The translations under genes and the position numbers were made by a program. DNA of 64,000 nt from Cyanidiococcus yangmingshanensis (lineage: Eukaryota > Rhodophyta > Bangiophyceae > Cyanidiales > Cyanidiaceae). The DNA is taken from NCBI GenBank assembly GCA_013995675.1, contig VWRR01000012.1:482606-546605 (forward strand). The letters are read 5' to 3'. The stretch's first letter is position 1; each line of letters opens with the position of its first letter. Shown piece after piece: positions 1-9,961 of this stretch. The notes below the pieces were generated by a model. That model was not told where the DNA came from. It did not search any database and saw only the letters and a program-made list of their open reading frames with translations.

Positions 1-1
1 G

Positions 2-457
2 CGTCGGCATGCTTCTGTTTGTTGGGCAAGTGTTGAGCGCGATCCTGAGGCTGTCGACGCTGCCGTTCGGCTCGTGCCTGACTATGAGCACTTTGTGGAG
101 TGGGTTCGTGGCGACACGGCTGCCGGAAGAGCTTCTCTGGTCATGTTTAAAGCGAGCTGGTGTCATGCGTGTGCGAAGGTTTATCCGCACTTTGTGGAGC
201 TGGCGCGCGAGTACGGCACCGCGGGCTGCATCCGATGTTATGCTGTTCAATTCGATGAGAACAAGAAACTATGTCGATCATTGGGGGTGAATTCGCTGCC
301 TTATTTTCAGGTTTATGGTGGTCCTCAAGCCGGCATATGTCTGGAGGAGAGAGGCATCGGGCCGAAACGGCTTCAAGAACTGGACGAGCTTTTCGCGCGA
401 TATCGATTCGGCTGGAAGGGTGTCACGGACGCCGACGAGCATGGCAGTACCAGCTAG
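2..457 (+). CDS. Atypical chloroplast-type thioredoxin (ACHT-like), 5' end missing
   Basis: Thioredoxin-fold thiol-disulfide oxidoreductase. The frame is open from the first bases of the window, so the N terminus, probably including a plastid transit peptide, lies outside. The redox motif is FKASWCHACAKVYP, followed by a strand and helix containing DENKKLCRSLGV and the cis-proline segment SLPYFQVY. The pattern of an extra Cys in KLCRSLGV, and another shortly after the cis-Pro strand, resembles the atypical Cys/His-rich thioredoxins (ACHT) of plant chloroplasts rather than classical Trx m or f. In plants ACHTs oxidise targets such as 2-Cys peroxiredoxin in the stroma; transferring that role here is inference. 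A GTG at base 74 is only where an ORF caller would begin and is not supported as a start. The stop is at 455-457. Confidence 0.8.
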   Translation, partial: RRHASVCWASVERDPEAVDAAVRLVPDYEHFVEWVRGDTAAGRASLVMFKASWCHACAKVYPHFVELAREYGTAGCIRCYAVQFDENKKLCRSLGVNSLPYFQVYGGPQAGICLEERGIGPKRLQELDELFARYRFGWKGVTDADEHGSTS

Positions 458-460
458 GTC

Positions 461-1570
461 AGCGCAGTGGCGTCCCTGTGGAATGGATCTGGACGCTAGG
501 ATGTGGATAGTGCGCGTCGAAACGGTGGGGGATGCTTGTGATGCCTCGACTGGTCGATCAAGGCGCTCTGCAGGTTGTGGACGACGACGCCAAAACGCCC
601 AGATGATATTCGTGTGGCGAGCTCCGTGCGTAGGGCCCTGGAGAAGTTGTCTGTGGATTCCATGCAGACCATCCCATGTGCTGAACTCCTTCCAGCGCGG
701 CCCGTTTTAACGGACGCTCGGTGGTTGGCGTTACTGCATGGAGCTTGTTGTCTGCTCAAGACCTTATCTGAGCGAGTGCTCTGGATTTTCCTTGACGCTC
801 GTGTGCCCATAACAGATCTTACTCTCAAATACAATAGGGTGCTTTGCGAGAGCCAAGCGTATTCAGTGGTGAGCATGAGAAAGCGCCGACCAGAACGAGC
901 CCATGGCCTCTAGCCCGGTCCCTCGGCTCGTTTCCTGGAGCCAGAGGGCGTTCTCAGCACCCTGGTCGCAAGCGCGAAATGACACGTTCAACAAGCGCTT
1001 TGATGTCTTCGTTTTTTTTTCGTAAAAGCAAGTCGGCATTCATTTTGGCTCGACGAGAGCCGTTCCTTTTCATCGCAGCAACCCTGGTTCGGTCGAGTAC
1101 CTAGCTTCGTATGATCAGTGTCCTGCGCGGGTCTAGGTGGATGGGGTCGGCGTCGGTGAGACGCCAGGTGCACTTTCGCGACGTGTCCACCAGCCGGTCG
1201 CGCTGTGCTGTCAGGTTTTCGTAGACAACGTTGAGAGCAACGACGACGTTCAGCTCACAGACGTCACTAGAGGTCACTCGGAGTGTATCAAGGTTGTTTT
1301 CTGTGCAACTGCAGGACTCGTGGCGACCCACTCACCTGCGGAATGAACTTGTGCTGATATCTCTAGTTCGGATATCGGGCTTACTGAGCTTGTTTCGGGC
1401 GTTTCAGATAAGAGGGTGCGCTTGACGACATCCAGCACGCGTATTTCGATCTTGTGGGACAGGACTGGAGCTTTACCCGCCTCGCCGAACAAGTTGGCGC
1501 TTGCACGGCCCCTGTACACCGCGAACACGGTTGTCAAAACGAGGTCAACGCTGGCAACGAGGAAAGGTAC
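461..1570. other. Intergenic region, no supported gene
   Basis: About 1.1 kb between the thioredoxin and the esterase. Short open frames occur on both strands, but none shows a recognisable motif. A T run near 1011-1020 lies after the thioredoxin gene. The esterase promoter is presumably in the last few hundred bases, but I see no clear element. Confidence 0.5.
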
Positions 1571-2914
1571 ATGTTCGTCACTGGTGGGCCGGTTCACAAC
1601 AACCGCTCCAATAGACCAACCCAGCACCATCGGGCTCCGGTAGAGCGAGACCAGCGGCTGCGCAAAGAGTTCAACGACACTTCTGGCTCGTCCCTGGTCG
1701 CTGGACGACACAGACCTCGGCGCGCAAGGTTGCACGGTCGAGCTATCCTGGCGGAAATGCAGGAGAACAACAGCGATCACATCTGCTTTTTGGTTCATGG
1801 ACTACAAGGAGCACCAGGCGACCTCTTCTATCTCGCGAACGTTCTCCAGAGACAGCGCGTCCTAGTACATATGGTCGAATGCAACTGGGGACGCACGACG
1901 GATGGAATCGTTGCCGGAGGTGAGCGAGTTGCTGCGGAGATAAAGCAAGTTGTTGCCGAGACAAAGTCACCGCTTCGTTTTATTTCTCTTGTCGGTTTCT
2001 CGCTTGGCGGGCTGTATGTGCGCAGCGCGCTCGGGACGCTCGTAGATAATTCCGAGGCGCCGACACAAGTCGCTGGCCTTGAGCCGCATGCAGTTGTGTT
2101 CATCGCAACTCCTCACCTCGGCGTTCGTGGTTTTAGATGGTGGCATCTCTGGCCCCGATGGACACACGGGCTGGCTGGTCTTTTTGCAGGACTTACTGGG
2201 AGAGAGTTGTTTCTGATAGACGCGAGCCATGAGCCGCTTCTGCTCCGTATGGCACGGGACAGAGCGGCGCTAAGGGCGCTGGATTTGTTTCGGATTCGCT
2301 TGCTGGTGGGGAATCTCTGCTACGACCTCATGGTGAGTGCGGGCACCTCCCTGATCATACCTCACGAGCGTCGCTATCGAGTTTCACCGGCATCGTTGGG
2401 GGGATACTGCGTCCTGGAGAGCCCCCATGTGCGCGCCTGGACGATCCCTGACCCGAGTGTTTGCCTGTCAGCTGCGAAGCAAGACACGGCAGCGGATGCG
2501 CCAACCCACGGTGGAGTGTTCCTGGTGCTCTATCTCTGGACGCGCCTGTTCATGTTTCTGGTGGCTTTTGTCGAGCACCAGAAACAATGGGCGTACGGTC
2601 GTCTGAAGCGATTGCGTTCAGTGAGAGCTCGCAAGCAACGAGATCGTGATGACGCTGTGTCGCTCGAACTTCAGATGGCGATGGCTCTAGACGCGCTTAC
2701 CTGGAGAAGGTATGCCGTCGCCTTTGATTCACCTTGGATACCTGCCCATAATCGCCTCGTTGCGTGGAGTCGTCACCGCCTCGGTGCCTGGCTCTGGCGA
2801 CATGGTCGGCCAGTCGTAGAACAGATCGTTGCGTTTATGGATTTATCACCATGCGTTCCGTCCATTGCGCCCCAGGTAGAATTGCGCTCGCCATCGGATG
2901 AATTGAGCAAATGA
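1571..2914 (+). CDS. DUF676-type putative serine esterase/lipase
   Basis: Alpha/beta-hydrolase of the DUF676 (putative serine esterase) family, whose known members act on lipids; the substrate here is unknown. The domain opens with HICFLVHGLQGAPGDLFYL (oxyanion-loop HG motif). The nucleophile elbow is LVGFSLGGLYVRSALG (GFSLGG), then FIATPHLGVRG, and a late segment NLCYDLMVSAGTSLI that matches the family region carrying the acid residue. The C-terminal third has a hydrophobic stretch (GVFLVLYLWTRLFMFLVAFV) that could be a membrane segment or amphipathic helix. The start is uncertain: the frame opens without an ATG at 1454, the first ATG is 1571, and a second ATG at 1757 lies just before the domain and may be the true start. 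The gene is intact and has no obvious operon partner. Confidence 0.8.
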   Translation: MFVTGGPVHNNRSNRPTQHHRAPVERDQRLRKEFNDTSGSSLVAGRHRPRRARLHGRAILAEMQENNSDHICFLVHGLQGAPGDLFYLANVLQRQRVLVHMVECNWGRTTDGIVAGGERVAAEIKQVVAETKSPLRFISLVGFSLGGLYVRSALGTLVDNSEAPTQVAGLEPHAVVFIATPHLGVRGFRWWHLWPRWTHGLAGLFAGLTGRELFLIDASHEPLLLRMARDRAALRALDLFRIRLLVGNLCYDLMVSAGTSLIIPHERRYRVSPASLGGYCVLESPHVRAWTIPDPSVCLSAAKQDTAADAPTHGGVFLVLYLWTRLFMFLVAFVEHQKQWAYGRLKRLRSVRARKQRDRDDAVSLELQMAMALDALTWRRYAVAFDSPWIPAHNRLVAWSRHRLGAWLWRHGRPVVEQIVAFMDLSPCVPSIAPQVELRSPSDELSK

Positions 2915-3564
2915 GTGTGTCCGGGCCAGTACGGATCGCAACAGGATCAGGTCGGAGCAGTTGCCCGGTGTCGTCTCGGGGTGCACGATATGGTTCAGCG
3001 TGTTGGTCGCGACGCCCAACCAGCTTTGGGCTGTCGTGTACGCGAAATGTTTGTCGGCGTCATGCGCTCTTCCAGAAGCCAGCACAGAGCCCATTGTTGA
3101 TGAGGCATGCACCACAACGCGCGCCATCATTCCGTCTTCGAGTAGTGCTGCGTCGACGTTCATATCTCAAGCGCTCACGCGATCGGTGATATGTGCATGA
3201 AAAGTATGTGGTGCGTCTGCCATTGGTGCCTTGAGTACGCGTCTCGGCCTTGCATTAAGCGGTAACACCGCCCGATTATCCCACAGCGATCATGTCGGAG
3301 ACCGTTGCGGTGCAGCGAGAATACGGATATACAAAACTGTACACAGGCGCCGGTTCGGTAAATTTCTGTGCAGAGTTGCTGCTGCGCACCCGCAGCGTCC
3401 TGGCCTTTCACGCAGGTGTTGCTCATTGGGCATTCGTCCGCCTGGGCGTATTTTACCTTGACAGCGCATGCCTTCAGGTCATTTCACGCAAACGCAGTCA
3501 CGGTGTTGGATGATCTGCTCCTAGGAGCACACCTTGCCGGAACGAATACCGCTAATCCAGTACC
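2915..3564. other. Intergenic region between convergent genes
   Basis: About 650 bases between the 3' ends of the esterase (+) and GAPN (-). I see no gene, RNA or repeat I can support; short open frames here lack conserved motifs. Confidence 0.5.
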
Positions 3565-5046
3565 TTAATTCGCAATCATATAGGCCTCCTGAGGCAGGTT
3601 GATCACCACCGACTTGAGTTTTGTCATGGCCTCAATGCTCCATTTGGCACCCTGTGCATTGATTCCCGAATCCTTATGTCCGAGGAATAAGAAGTGATCA
3701 GGGCCGCGGGCCGGTGCCCCGTTGACCTGTATGGTTCCCGCAGTGATCTCCGAGGACAACATGATGGCACGGTTCACATCGCGGGTAAAGACGCAACCCT
3801 GCAGGCCGTACCGGAGGCGATTGGCAAAGGCCACGGCGGCTCTCTCGTCTTTCACTCGCATGACCGGCAGCACTGGCGCGAATGGTTCCTCCCAAGCCAA
3901 TTTCATCGACTCGTCAACCCGGTCGACGACAAGCGGATGGATCAAATTGCCCTCGCGCCGATACTCCAGCAAGAACTTGGCTCCTTTCTCCTTTGCGTCC
4001 ATCGCAAGGCTCTCCGCATAATCCGCTGCCGCCTTGTTGATCACAGCCGTGACTTCGCAGTCGTCTTCGGGGTGCCCAACCGTCAGGGCCCGAGTGCGCT
4101 CAACGACTTTTTGAACAAGCTCGTCTGCGATCGACTCCACAGCAAGAACGAGTTTCACCGCCGTGCAACGCTGGCCCGAGTACGAGAAAGCACCGGATAC
4201 GATGCACTTTGCGGCCAAGTCGAGGTCGGCGTCGTCACAGACGATCGCCGCATCCTTGCCACCGAGTTCCATCTGCATGGGGATCATGTGCGCTTTCTTA
4301 GCAACCTCAAGCCCAATATTTCCACCAGTAAATGAGATGCAGTTACATAGAGGATGCGTCACGAGGTAGTCCCCGATTTCAGATCCGCGTCCCGAGATGT
4401 AGTTCACGACACCAGCCGGGACGCCAGCGAAATGAAACGCGGCCGTCAGGTAAAGCGCTGCCACCGCGCCCTGAGTCGGACCCTTCACCACACACGAGTT
4501 CCCGGCCATCAGCGCTGGGGCCACTTTAGAGCCTGTCAGGTTACACGGATAGTTGAACGGGCCTTGAGCGAGGACCACCCCGAGCGGGACTCTCTGCACC
4601 AGACAAAGTTTGTTGCGTGGCTGCCCAGGATACGAGTCAGATACAAGCAGCTGCCCTTCCATACGCAGACCCTCTTCCGCCGTATAGTCGCACAAGTCCG
4701 CTGTGCGCAGGACCTCACTCACGGCGGACTTGCGATTTTTCCCAACCTCACGCAATATCACCGTCGCAATCTCGTCCACGTGTTCTCGCAGAATAGTCGC
4801 TGCTTTATGCACAATTTCGGCACGCTTCCAGAGCGCCACCTGACGCCACGACCGTTGCGCAAGCGCTGCGCTCTCATAAGCACGGTCGATTTCCGCCTTG
4901 GTGGCTGCCTGTATCGTGTAGGTTGGGGTTCCGTCGAAGGGCGTTTCCCCCGTTATTGTCTTCCCTGACTCGCTCTGAACAAACTTGCCATTAAGCAACA
5001 AGAAATAAGTATTCCCCTCATGAATTGAGGCAAACGTGCTCGTCAT
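3565..5046 (-). CDS. GAPN: Non-phosphorylating NADP-dependent glyceraldehyde-3-phosphate dehydrogenase
   Basis: Aldehyde dehydrogenase superfamily enzyme (EC 1.2.1.9). It oxidises glyceraldehyde 3-phosphate directly to 3-phosphoglycerate, making NADPH in the cytosol without ATP yield. The 493-residue length is normal for the family and there is no targeting extension. Visible features are the conserved PFNYPCNL segment, the general base Glu260 in MQMELGGKDAAI, the catalytic Cys294 in YSGQRCTAVK, and the C-terminal sequence GPDHFLFLGHKDSG characteristic of GAPN rather than betaine or succinate-semialdehyde dehydrogenases. The start is an ATG at 5044-5046. The frame is intact. In photosynthetic eukaryotes GAPN works with triose-phosphate export from the plastid to supply cytosolic NADPH; that role is inferred here. 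Confidence 0.93.
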   Translation of the reverse strand: MTSTFASIHEGNTYFLLLNGKFVQSESGKTITGETPFDGTPTYTIQAATKAEIDRAYESAALAQRSWRQVALWKRAEIVHKAATILREHVDEIATVILREVGKNRKSAVSEVLRTADLCDYTAEEGLRMEGQLLVSDSYPGQPRNKLCLVQRVPLGVVLAQGPFNYPCNLTGSKVAPALMAGNSCVVKGPTQGAVAALYLTAAFHFAGVPAGVVNYISGRGSEIGDYLVTHPLCNCISFTGGNIGLEVAKKAHMIPMQMELGGKDAAIVCDDADLDLAAKCIVSGAFSYSGQRCTAVKLVLAVESIADELVQKVVERTRALTVGHPEDDCEVTAVINKAAADYAESLAMDAKEKGAKFLLEYRREGNLIHPLVVDRVDESMKLAWEEPFAPVLPVMRVKDERAAVAFANRLRYGLQGCVFTRDVNRAIMLSSEITAGTIQVNGAPARGPDHFLFLGHKDSGINAQGAKWSIEAMTKLKSVVINLPQEAYMIAN

Positions 5047-6113
5047 GGTTTGTCACAACAAGAGTGTCAAGCACGCTGGGCGATATTCACTCGACAGGCC
5101 ACCGCAGACACCGCGCCGATGATCACACACATTCCGGATGCGTGCGTGCGTTTCCACGCGTGCGTGTGTTCGCACCCGCGGGCGCGCAAACAAATGCGTG
5201 CGTGTCCATGCATGGGCGCTTGCGAGCGCGTTCTCGCACGGAGACGATACGTCGAGCATGATGCGGACCGCAGCTGTGATGCTGTAGTCTCACTCGGAGT
5301 ATTTGTCCGTTCCCCAGATGATATGAGGAGCAACCCAACGGCATGATGTGTGACCCGGCGACTGCACGTGATACCGAAACCTGCCATACCCGCCAGCTTC
5401 GGGCGTAGAGCGCGATGGGATCGCACCCAGTCGAGATGCGGGCCCTTGGCGATGCAAGCAAGCTCGCTTGTAGTCTCTGCTGCGATCGGCAAAGATGCTT
5501 GTTTATTGGCTGGCATTGCGCCATCAAGCATCTTGGACATTCAGCAGCTGGCACACAAGACGACACATTGAGGGTACAGGCGCCTCTTTGAAAGTGGCTG
5601 TAACCCCTGGACGAGGAGATACAGCGATGTTTGTGGTTTCAAAACAGACTCGAGGTGAGGACGAGTGGATGCACCTCGCTGCCGCCTGGGTCAAGGCTGA
5701 ATCGACGAGGGCGAATGCCTCCCGAGCGCGGCATCGACGCGTGGATGGCTGCATGCAGAAATGGTTCAAATAGGTATTTATGTTCCATACCTCCGATCCG
5801 TCGGCTCCGGGGGGTCGTTTGCGAACGCACCGACACGTATCCGCGCAGCATGCCTCTAGAGTGCGCTTCCATCGCAACTTGCTATCTATTCCTCGCAGCA
5901 GCTTTTCAGGCATGCTGATGAATCCTAACGTTTAGCGCATGAGAGGTTTTTTTCGTAAGCCTTTAATAAGCAGATAAGAGACTTTTACATAATATCCTCG
6001 GTTCACTTGGTTTGAACCTGACCTTGGTGGAAATCCCGGCGCCCGACGCAACGGCTTGGGATGCGCTTGGCGCACCTGCCACTGCCCCGGTGAACGCGTC
6101 CCTTGCTGCCATC
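5047..6113. other. Intergenic region with a GTGC-rich low-complexity stretch
   Basis: Spacer between the divergent GAPN and ubiquitin-fold genes. Bases 5136-5235 are a purine/pyrimidine-alternating stretch rich in TGCGTGCG and GCGCGC words, which could adopt Z-DNA or be a simple decaying repeat. No gene is supported; open frames over 5067-5913 are low-complexity by-products of this composition. Confidence 0.5.
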
Positions 6114-6981
6114 ATGGAGACAGCACTCAGTGTGGATAACGCGAGCAGCGTGACAGTGGAGGTCCAGACCGCAACCGCAAGCACTGAGGCCAACGCTGCG
6201 TCGGCGCTGGCACCATCCGCCGTGGAGGTCGAGTCTGCCAAAGGAATAGGCCAGGGCGTCAACGGTGGCGCTGAGAGCGAGCCCAGCTTCTCTAAGGATA
6301 GCGACTTGCCGGAACAGGGAGCCGTTTCTGCTGCTGTTCCGGCCCGACTGAGCTCGGAACAGGTACTGAAACCCTCAACATTTGCACTGGAGACGACGAA
6401 GATTCGCTTCCTTAGCGTGACGGGGAAGGCGTTTACGGTTTCCTTCCCTGTATACGCCACCATCCGGCAAGTGAAAGAGGCGCTGGTGTCTTTGCGCCCG
6501 GCAGAGCTGGACGAGCAGCAACGTGCACTGCAGCGGCCCCCGTTGTCAGACGCATCCGAGCTGCGAATTCTCTATCTTGGGGCCGTTCTGGATGATTCCG
6601 ATACGCTGTTGGAGTGCGGCTTTCAGGTCGGCCTCTGTCAGACGGTCCATGTGATCACTCGATCTGCGGCTGATTCGAACACGACCCCTGAGAGCAATGA
6701 GGCTCGGCAACAGTCGTCTGGTGTGAACCTTGTGTCTTATTTATGGTATGCTCGAAGCCCCTCGCGAGGCAGAGGGCCAGACTCGGTTACCCTGCAATCG
6801 GGGAGTAGGCGGGGACATCGCAGCGCATCACGACAAGCGGCATCACCGAGGGCGCAGGACATCGTCAAACCATGCGGAAAGCGGACTTGCGCAACAGCAG
6901 GGAAGTGCAACACCCGGTGAGGCGACGAGCCAGCCGGTGGCGAACGAACGGGTCGGTTGTACGTCCTGCTCGATTATGTGA
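6114..6981 (+). CDS. Membrane-anchored ubiquitin-fold (MUB/UBL3-like) protein, one frame break
   Basis: A ubiquitin-like domain (about 6400-6663; KIRFLSVTGKAFTVSF to LCQTVHVITR) is preceded by an Ala/Glu-rich N-terminal region. It is followed, in another frame, by a Gln/Gly-rich tail ending VGCTSCSIM-stop. That end is a CaaX prenylation box with an extra upstream cysteine, exactly the arrangement of plant MUBs and animal UBL3, which are prenylated (and palmitoylated), sit on the plasma membrane and recruit ubiquitin-conjugating enzymes. The Ubl frame stays open to 6920 and the CaaX frame opens at 6727, so the join lies between them. It needs removal of one base, or a short intron with length 3n+1; a GT at 6721 with AG ending at 6757 or 6772 would fit. 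The start is the first in-frame ATG, 6114; with one base removed the protein is 288 residues. Confidence 0.68.
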
Positions 6982-7484
6982 CCCACAGCATGCCATGGTC
7001 TGGAAACCTGTCGGTGGATTCCATGAACGGCAGGTCGCCTCTCCGAAATGCGATCATCGGGAGTGGGTCTGCTGTCGCCAGGCCAACGCTGGCGCACCGG
7101 GAAATTCATTGCCGGCCCAGTGCTTTCTCCTTACAAAAGGTTGTAGGCGATTCCGATTCCATGGAGAGAAGGATCCAGCGAATCTGGAGAAATCGGGTGA
7201 GTATAGTGCTCCGATAAACCGCCAGAACAAGACTAGCGTGCCCTACAAAACAGCGTTCAATTTGGCCCAGTTTTGATTCACCAGAATCCTTGTTGAAACG
7301 GTTAAGTGGCACCCACGGAGCCGCAGACAAGCAGGTTGTCGCCCCGCGTTAGCATCTTGCGCAACAGCGAAAACTGCATTCTTGAGTCGAGCTTTCAGGC
7401 AGACGCTATTCGATACGGTTCCAACCGACACATCCGAGCGGGCGAGCCTATCCTCTATCTGCGCAGACACGTTAGATACAGCGA
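6982..7484. other. Intergenic region between convergent genes
   Basis: About 500 bases between the ubiquitin-fold gene (+) and the nucleotidase (-). I see no gene or repeat. Confidence 0.5.
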
Positions 7485-8360
7485 TCAACGCCTCGCTAAC
7501 CGGTCGGGGCTTGTCGACCGCCGCGTCACTACCCTCGAATCCCGTGAGCAATAACGATGCGTCGAACGCGTCCGCGAGCCTTGCCTGTCCCTTGAAGAGA
7601 GGCTCGTCCTTCTCGTGTCGACGATCGCAGGGTGGAATGAGGTCGACGTGGCCCGCCCTCGCTGAACATCGTGAGAACCTTCAGCAGAGCTCGCTCGTGA
7701 CAACTCCTCTCTGTGCCGAATGCATACCGCTGAACAAGAGGCATATTCTGTCTCGATAACATTTACACAACGTGACCTCGAGCTTGCAGGACCGGTATAA
7801 GCCCTTGTCCTCCAGTCGGACCACTGACGTAACCGACCCATTGCTTTGGCATCGCGGTTATACGGCTGATCAAAAATAATGTGAGCCCATTCCGGTTCAG
7901 GATAGAATCCCGTCACAACTGGTTTGTCATCAATCAGAACAGAACCGCGGACGCACGTTTTATCGCGGACGATAATGATACGGTGTAGCCAGTCGCTGCC
8001 GAGGTGTTCACGCACCCATGCGTACTTGTCCCGCACGCAGTCCTCCCACTGCAGCGGGTGCGGAGCCGTGCATAGACGCACCTCCCATGATTGCGCGATC
8101 ATTGCTTGCAGGGCCTGAATTGCACCTTCCAGAGGCTTGAAGGAGGCATAGAAACCGGCAGACCCCATGATTTTCTCCGCTACCGGCCGCAGCTTCGGAG
8201 GCAAGTTCTCCTCCAACTCGAAGTGGCGGCGCTCTCGGATAAGATTTTCGTCTGCCTGCGGATCGAGCGCTTTCCAACGTTCAATGAATGCATCATCGAA
8301 AGAGACTACTGTGTTGTCCATGTCAACAAGAATAAGCGGTTTTGGTGCCCCGCTTCCCAT
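7485..8360 (-). CDS. 5'(3')-deoxyribonucleotidase (NT5C-like HAD phosphatase)
   Basis: HAD-superfamily phosphatase of the 5'(3')-deoxyribonucleotidase family, which removes phosphate from deoxynucleoside monophosphates and helps balance dNTP pools. Motif I is ILVDMDNTVVSF (DMDNT: nucleophile Asp plus acid/base Asp). Then come the substrate-pocket segment and family signature GFYASFKPLEGAIQAL, motif II WEVRLCTAPH, motif III IIIVRDKTCVRG and motif IV GSVLIDDKPVV. The start is the ATG at 8358-8360, giving 291 residues. The conserved enzyme ends near LRQWSDW (about 7835). The Ser/Arg-rich remainder, some 115 residues, has no counterpart in usual family members of roughly 200 residues. It may be an artefactual read-through caused by a frame error at the real C terminus. 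Confidence 0.85.
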   Translation of the reverse strand: MGSGAPKPLILVDMDNTVVSFDDAFIERWKALDPQADENLIRERRHFELEENLPPKLRPVAEKIMGSAGFYASFKPLEGAIQALQAMIAQSWEVRLCTAPHPLQWEDCVRDKYAWVREHLGSDWLHRIIIVRDKTCVRGSVLIDDKPVVTGFYPEPEWAHIIFDQPYNRDAKAMGRLRQWSDWRTRAYTGPASSRSRCVNVIETEYASCSAVCIRHREELSRASSAEGSHDVQRGRATSTSFHPAIVDTRRTSLSSRDRQGSRTRSTHRYCSRDSRVVTRRSTSPDRLARR

Positions 8361-9308
8361 TTCGTAAACGTGCTGCAACGAGGTCGGGAAGCGAACGCTA
8401 GGTCAGCGCCCATCTTCGCGCGGGTGTTTGGCGAGCGCTGCGTCACTCGGTGCGCGATGATGCGAGCGCTGCTGCCCTGGATCGGTCGCTGTGTCAGTGC
8501 GACGATAGTACCGAGATCAGACCATGGATACCGGTACGGTACCAAGATGAAGTTATGGATCCACAGCATTCAGATGGTGGTTACAAGAGCTAGGCATTGG
8601 TCGCTGTCACAGGATGCTCTCCACGGGAGGTGCACGACTCGTGGGTGTGCTCGCGATAGAGCCGCGCACATCCGGGGGACAGCACTGGCCCCAGCTTGAC
8701 GGCGATGCTATGCAGAGGCGGGCAGAGCGCATCACCTCCGAGGCCTTGCCAGGAATCGCGGAATCGCATATGCAAGCAAGTTTCCGTTCTGCATGATGCT
8801 TCCGAGTCGATTCGGTTCTTGCGGAGCAGAGAGCGCTCTCTTGTTCATCGGTGATTGGAGACCAGTTTATGTATGTGGGAATGGTTCCAGGATGATTGCC
8901 CTATCTTTGGATGATCGTTTATACATTCGAAGCATCGTGTCGGTGCGCTCTTTTTCAGGCTCTCGAGTCGTGCCAAGCTGCAGTGATGCTTCAGGAACTG
9001 TTATCATCATTCGTGCTGCATAAACACTGCAGGTCATTCGATGACAAACTCGGGATCTGAACGTTCCACCGAGACTTGTTCGCTGTGATGCTCGTGGCCT
9101 GTTCCATAGGTCGACGCCGCCACCGCCGCCAGCGATCGGTGCCGTGCGAATCGGATTCCCTTAAAGGCCATTTAAGGCAATTCCTTCCATCGAATCAGGG
9201 AATTTCCAGGCGGCGGCATCGGGCGCGCTCGTTCGCTCTCTTCTTCCATCATCGTCGTTGAATCCAGTGTTCTCGTTCGGTGCTTCGTTCTGGACACACA
9301 ATACTGCA
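8361..9308. other. Intergenic region, promoter side of two divergent genes
   Basis: Roughly 950 bases between the nucleotidase (-) and eS30 (+) starts. It should hold both promoters; no defined element, RNA gene or repeat could be supported. Confidence 0.5.
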
Positions 9309-9497
9309 ATGGGAAAGGTACACGGCTCTTTGGCCCGTGCAGGCAAAGTCAAAGCGCAAACACCTAAAGTCGCTAAACAGGAAAAACCGAAAAAGCCTCG
9401 AGGACGGGCGAGCCTTCGGGCCAAGTACAACCGACGGTACGTGAACGTGGTCGCCGGCCCGGGTCGGAAACGTGGACCCAACGCACAGTCGCTCTAA
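9309..9497 (+). CDS. RPS30: Ribosomal protein eS30 (40S subunit)
   Basis: A 62-residue, very basic protein with the complete eS30 signature: [19 protein letters not shown], then [10 protein letters not shown] and YNRRYVNVV. eS30 sits in the 40S subunit near the decoding region and mRNA entry. The start is the ATG at 9309; the 17 residues the open frame adds upstream (from 9258) are not part of any eS30. Unlike animals, where S30 is made as a fusion to the ubiquitin-like FUBI, no ubiquitin-like domain precedes it, so it is encoded alone as in fungi and plants. The frame is intact and no intron is visible. Confidence 0.95.
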   Translation: MGKVHGSLARAGKVKAQTPKVAKQEKPKKPRGRASLRAKYNRRYVNVVAGPGRKRGPNAQSL

Positions 9498-9961
9498 GTG
9501 TAGCGGCACTGGGAGCGGCGCGTTGATCTGGAAAGTTACCGAGATCGATGGATAGCTTCGTCAGGGGAACTCTGTTGTGCTATTGGTTTGGAGGCCCCAG
9601 GAGGGGTTGCTCCAGTGTCGTCGGCGGCGAGCCGGGGCACGGCGCATAGGCTGCGCAGCGTCGGCGTGCTGGCAGCACTAGACGACCAGCCCGGGGCTGG
9701 CAGTTTCGAGGGACGAGTTCAGAGGTTGTAAACGACACCAGGCCAACGCTTGGGTGAATATGTATCGTTTAAAACATCAGATTGGAGTTTGATGAACCCG
9801 TGTATCGTCGGGTTCTCGTGAGCGTCTTAGTGAACCAAGACATCGCTTGTGCGAACATGCACTGGAGCTCCAGCGCCGCCGGACAAGTGACCGTGTCCGC
9901 TAGCCGTCTGCCACCAGGTTCTGTTCCTTCGGTCTTTTCCACTGCGCGTTGGCAGCTTCTC
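9498..9961. other. Intergenic region between convergent genes
   Basis: About 460 bases between eS30 (+) and the formylglutamate-hydrolase gene (-). Nothing beyond the two presumed 3' UTRs is seen. Confidence 0.5.

Noticed and set aside
9258-9308. Extended start for eS30
   Set aside because: The 17 extra residues are not found in eS30 proteins and the ATG at 9309 starts exactly at the conserved MGKVHGS.
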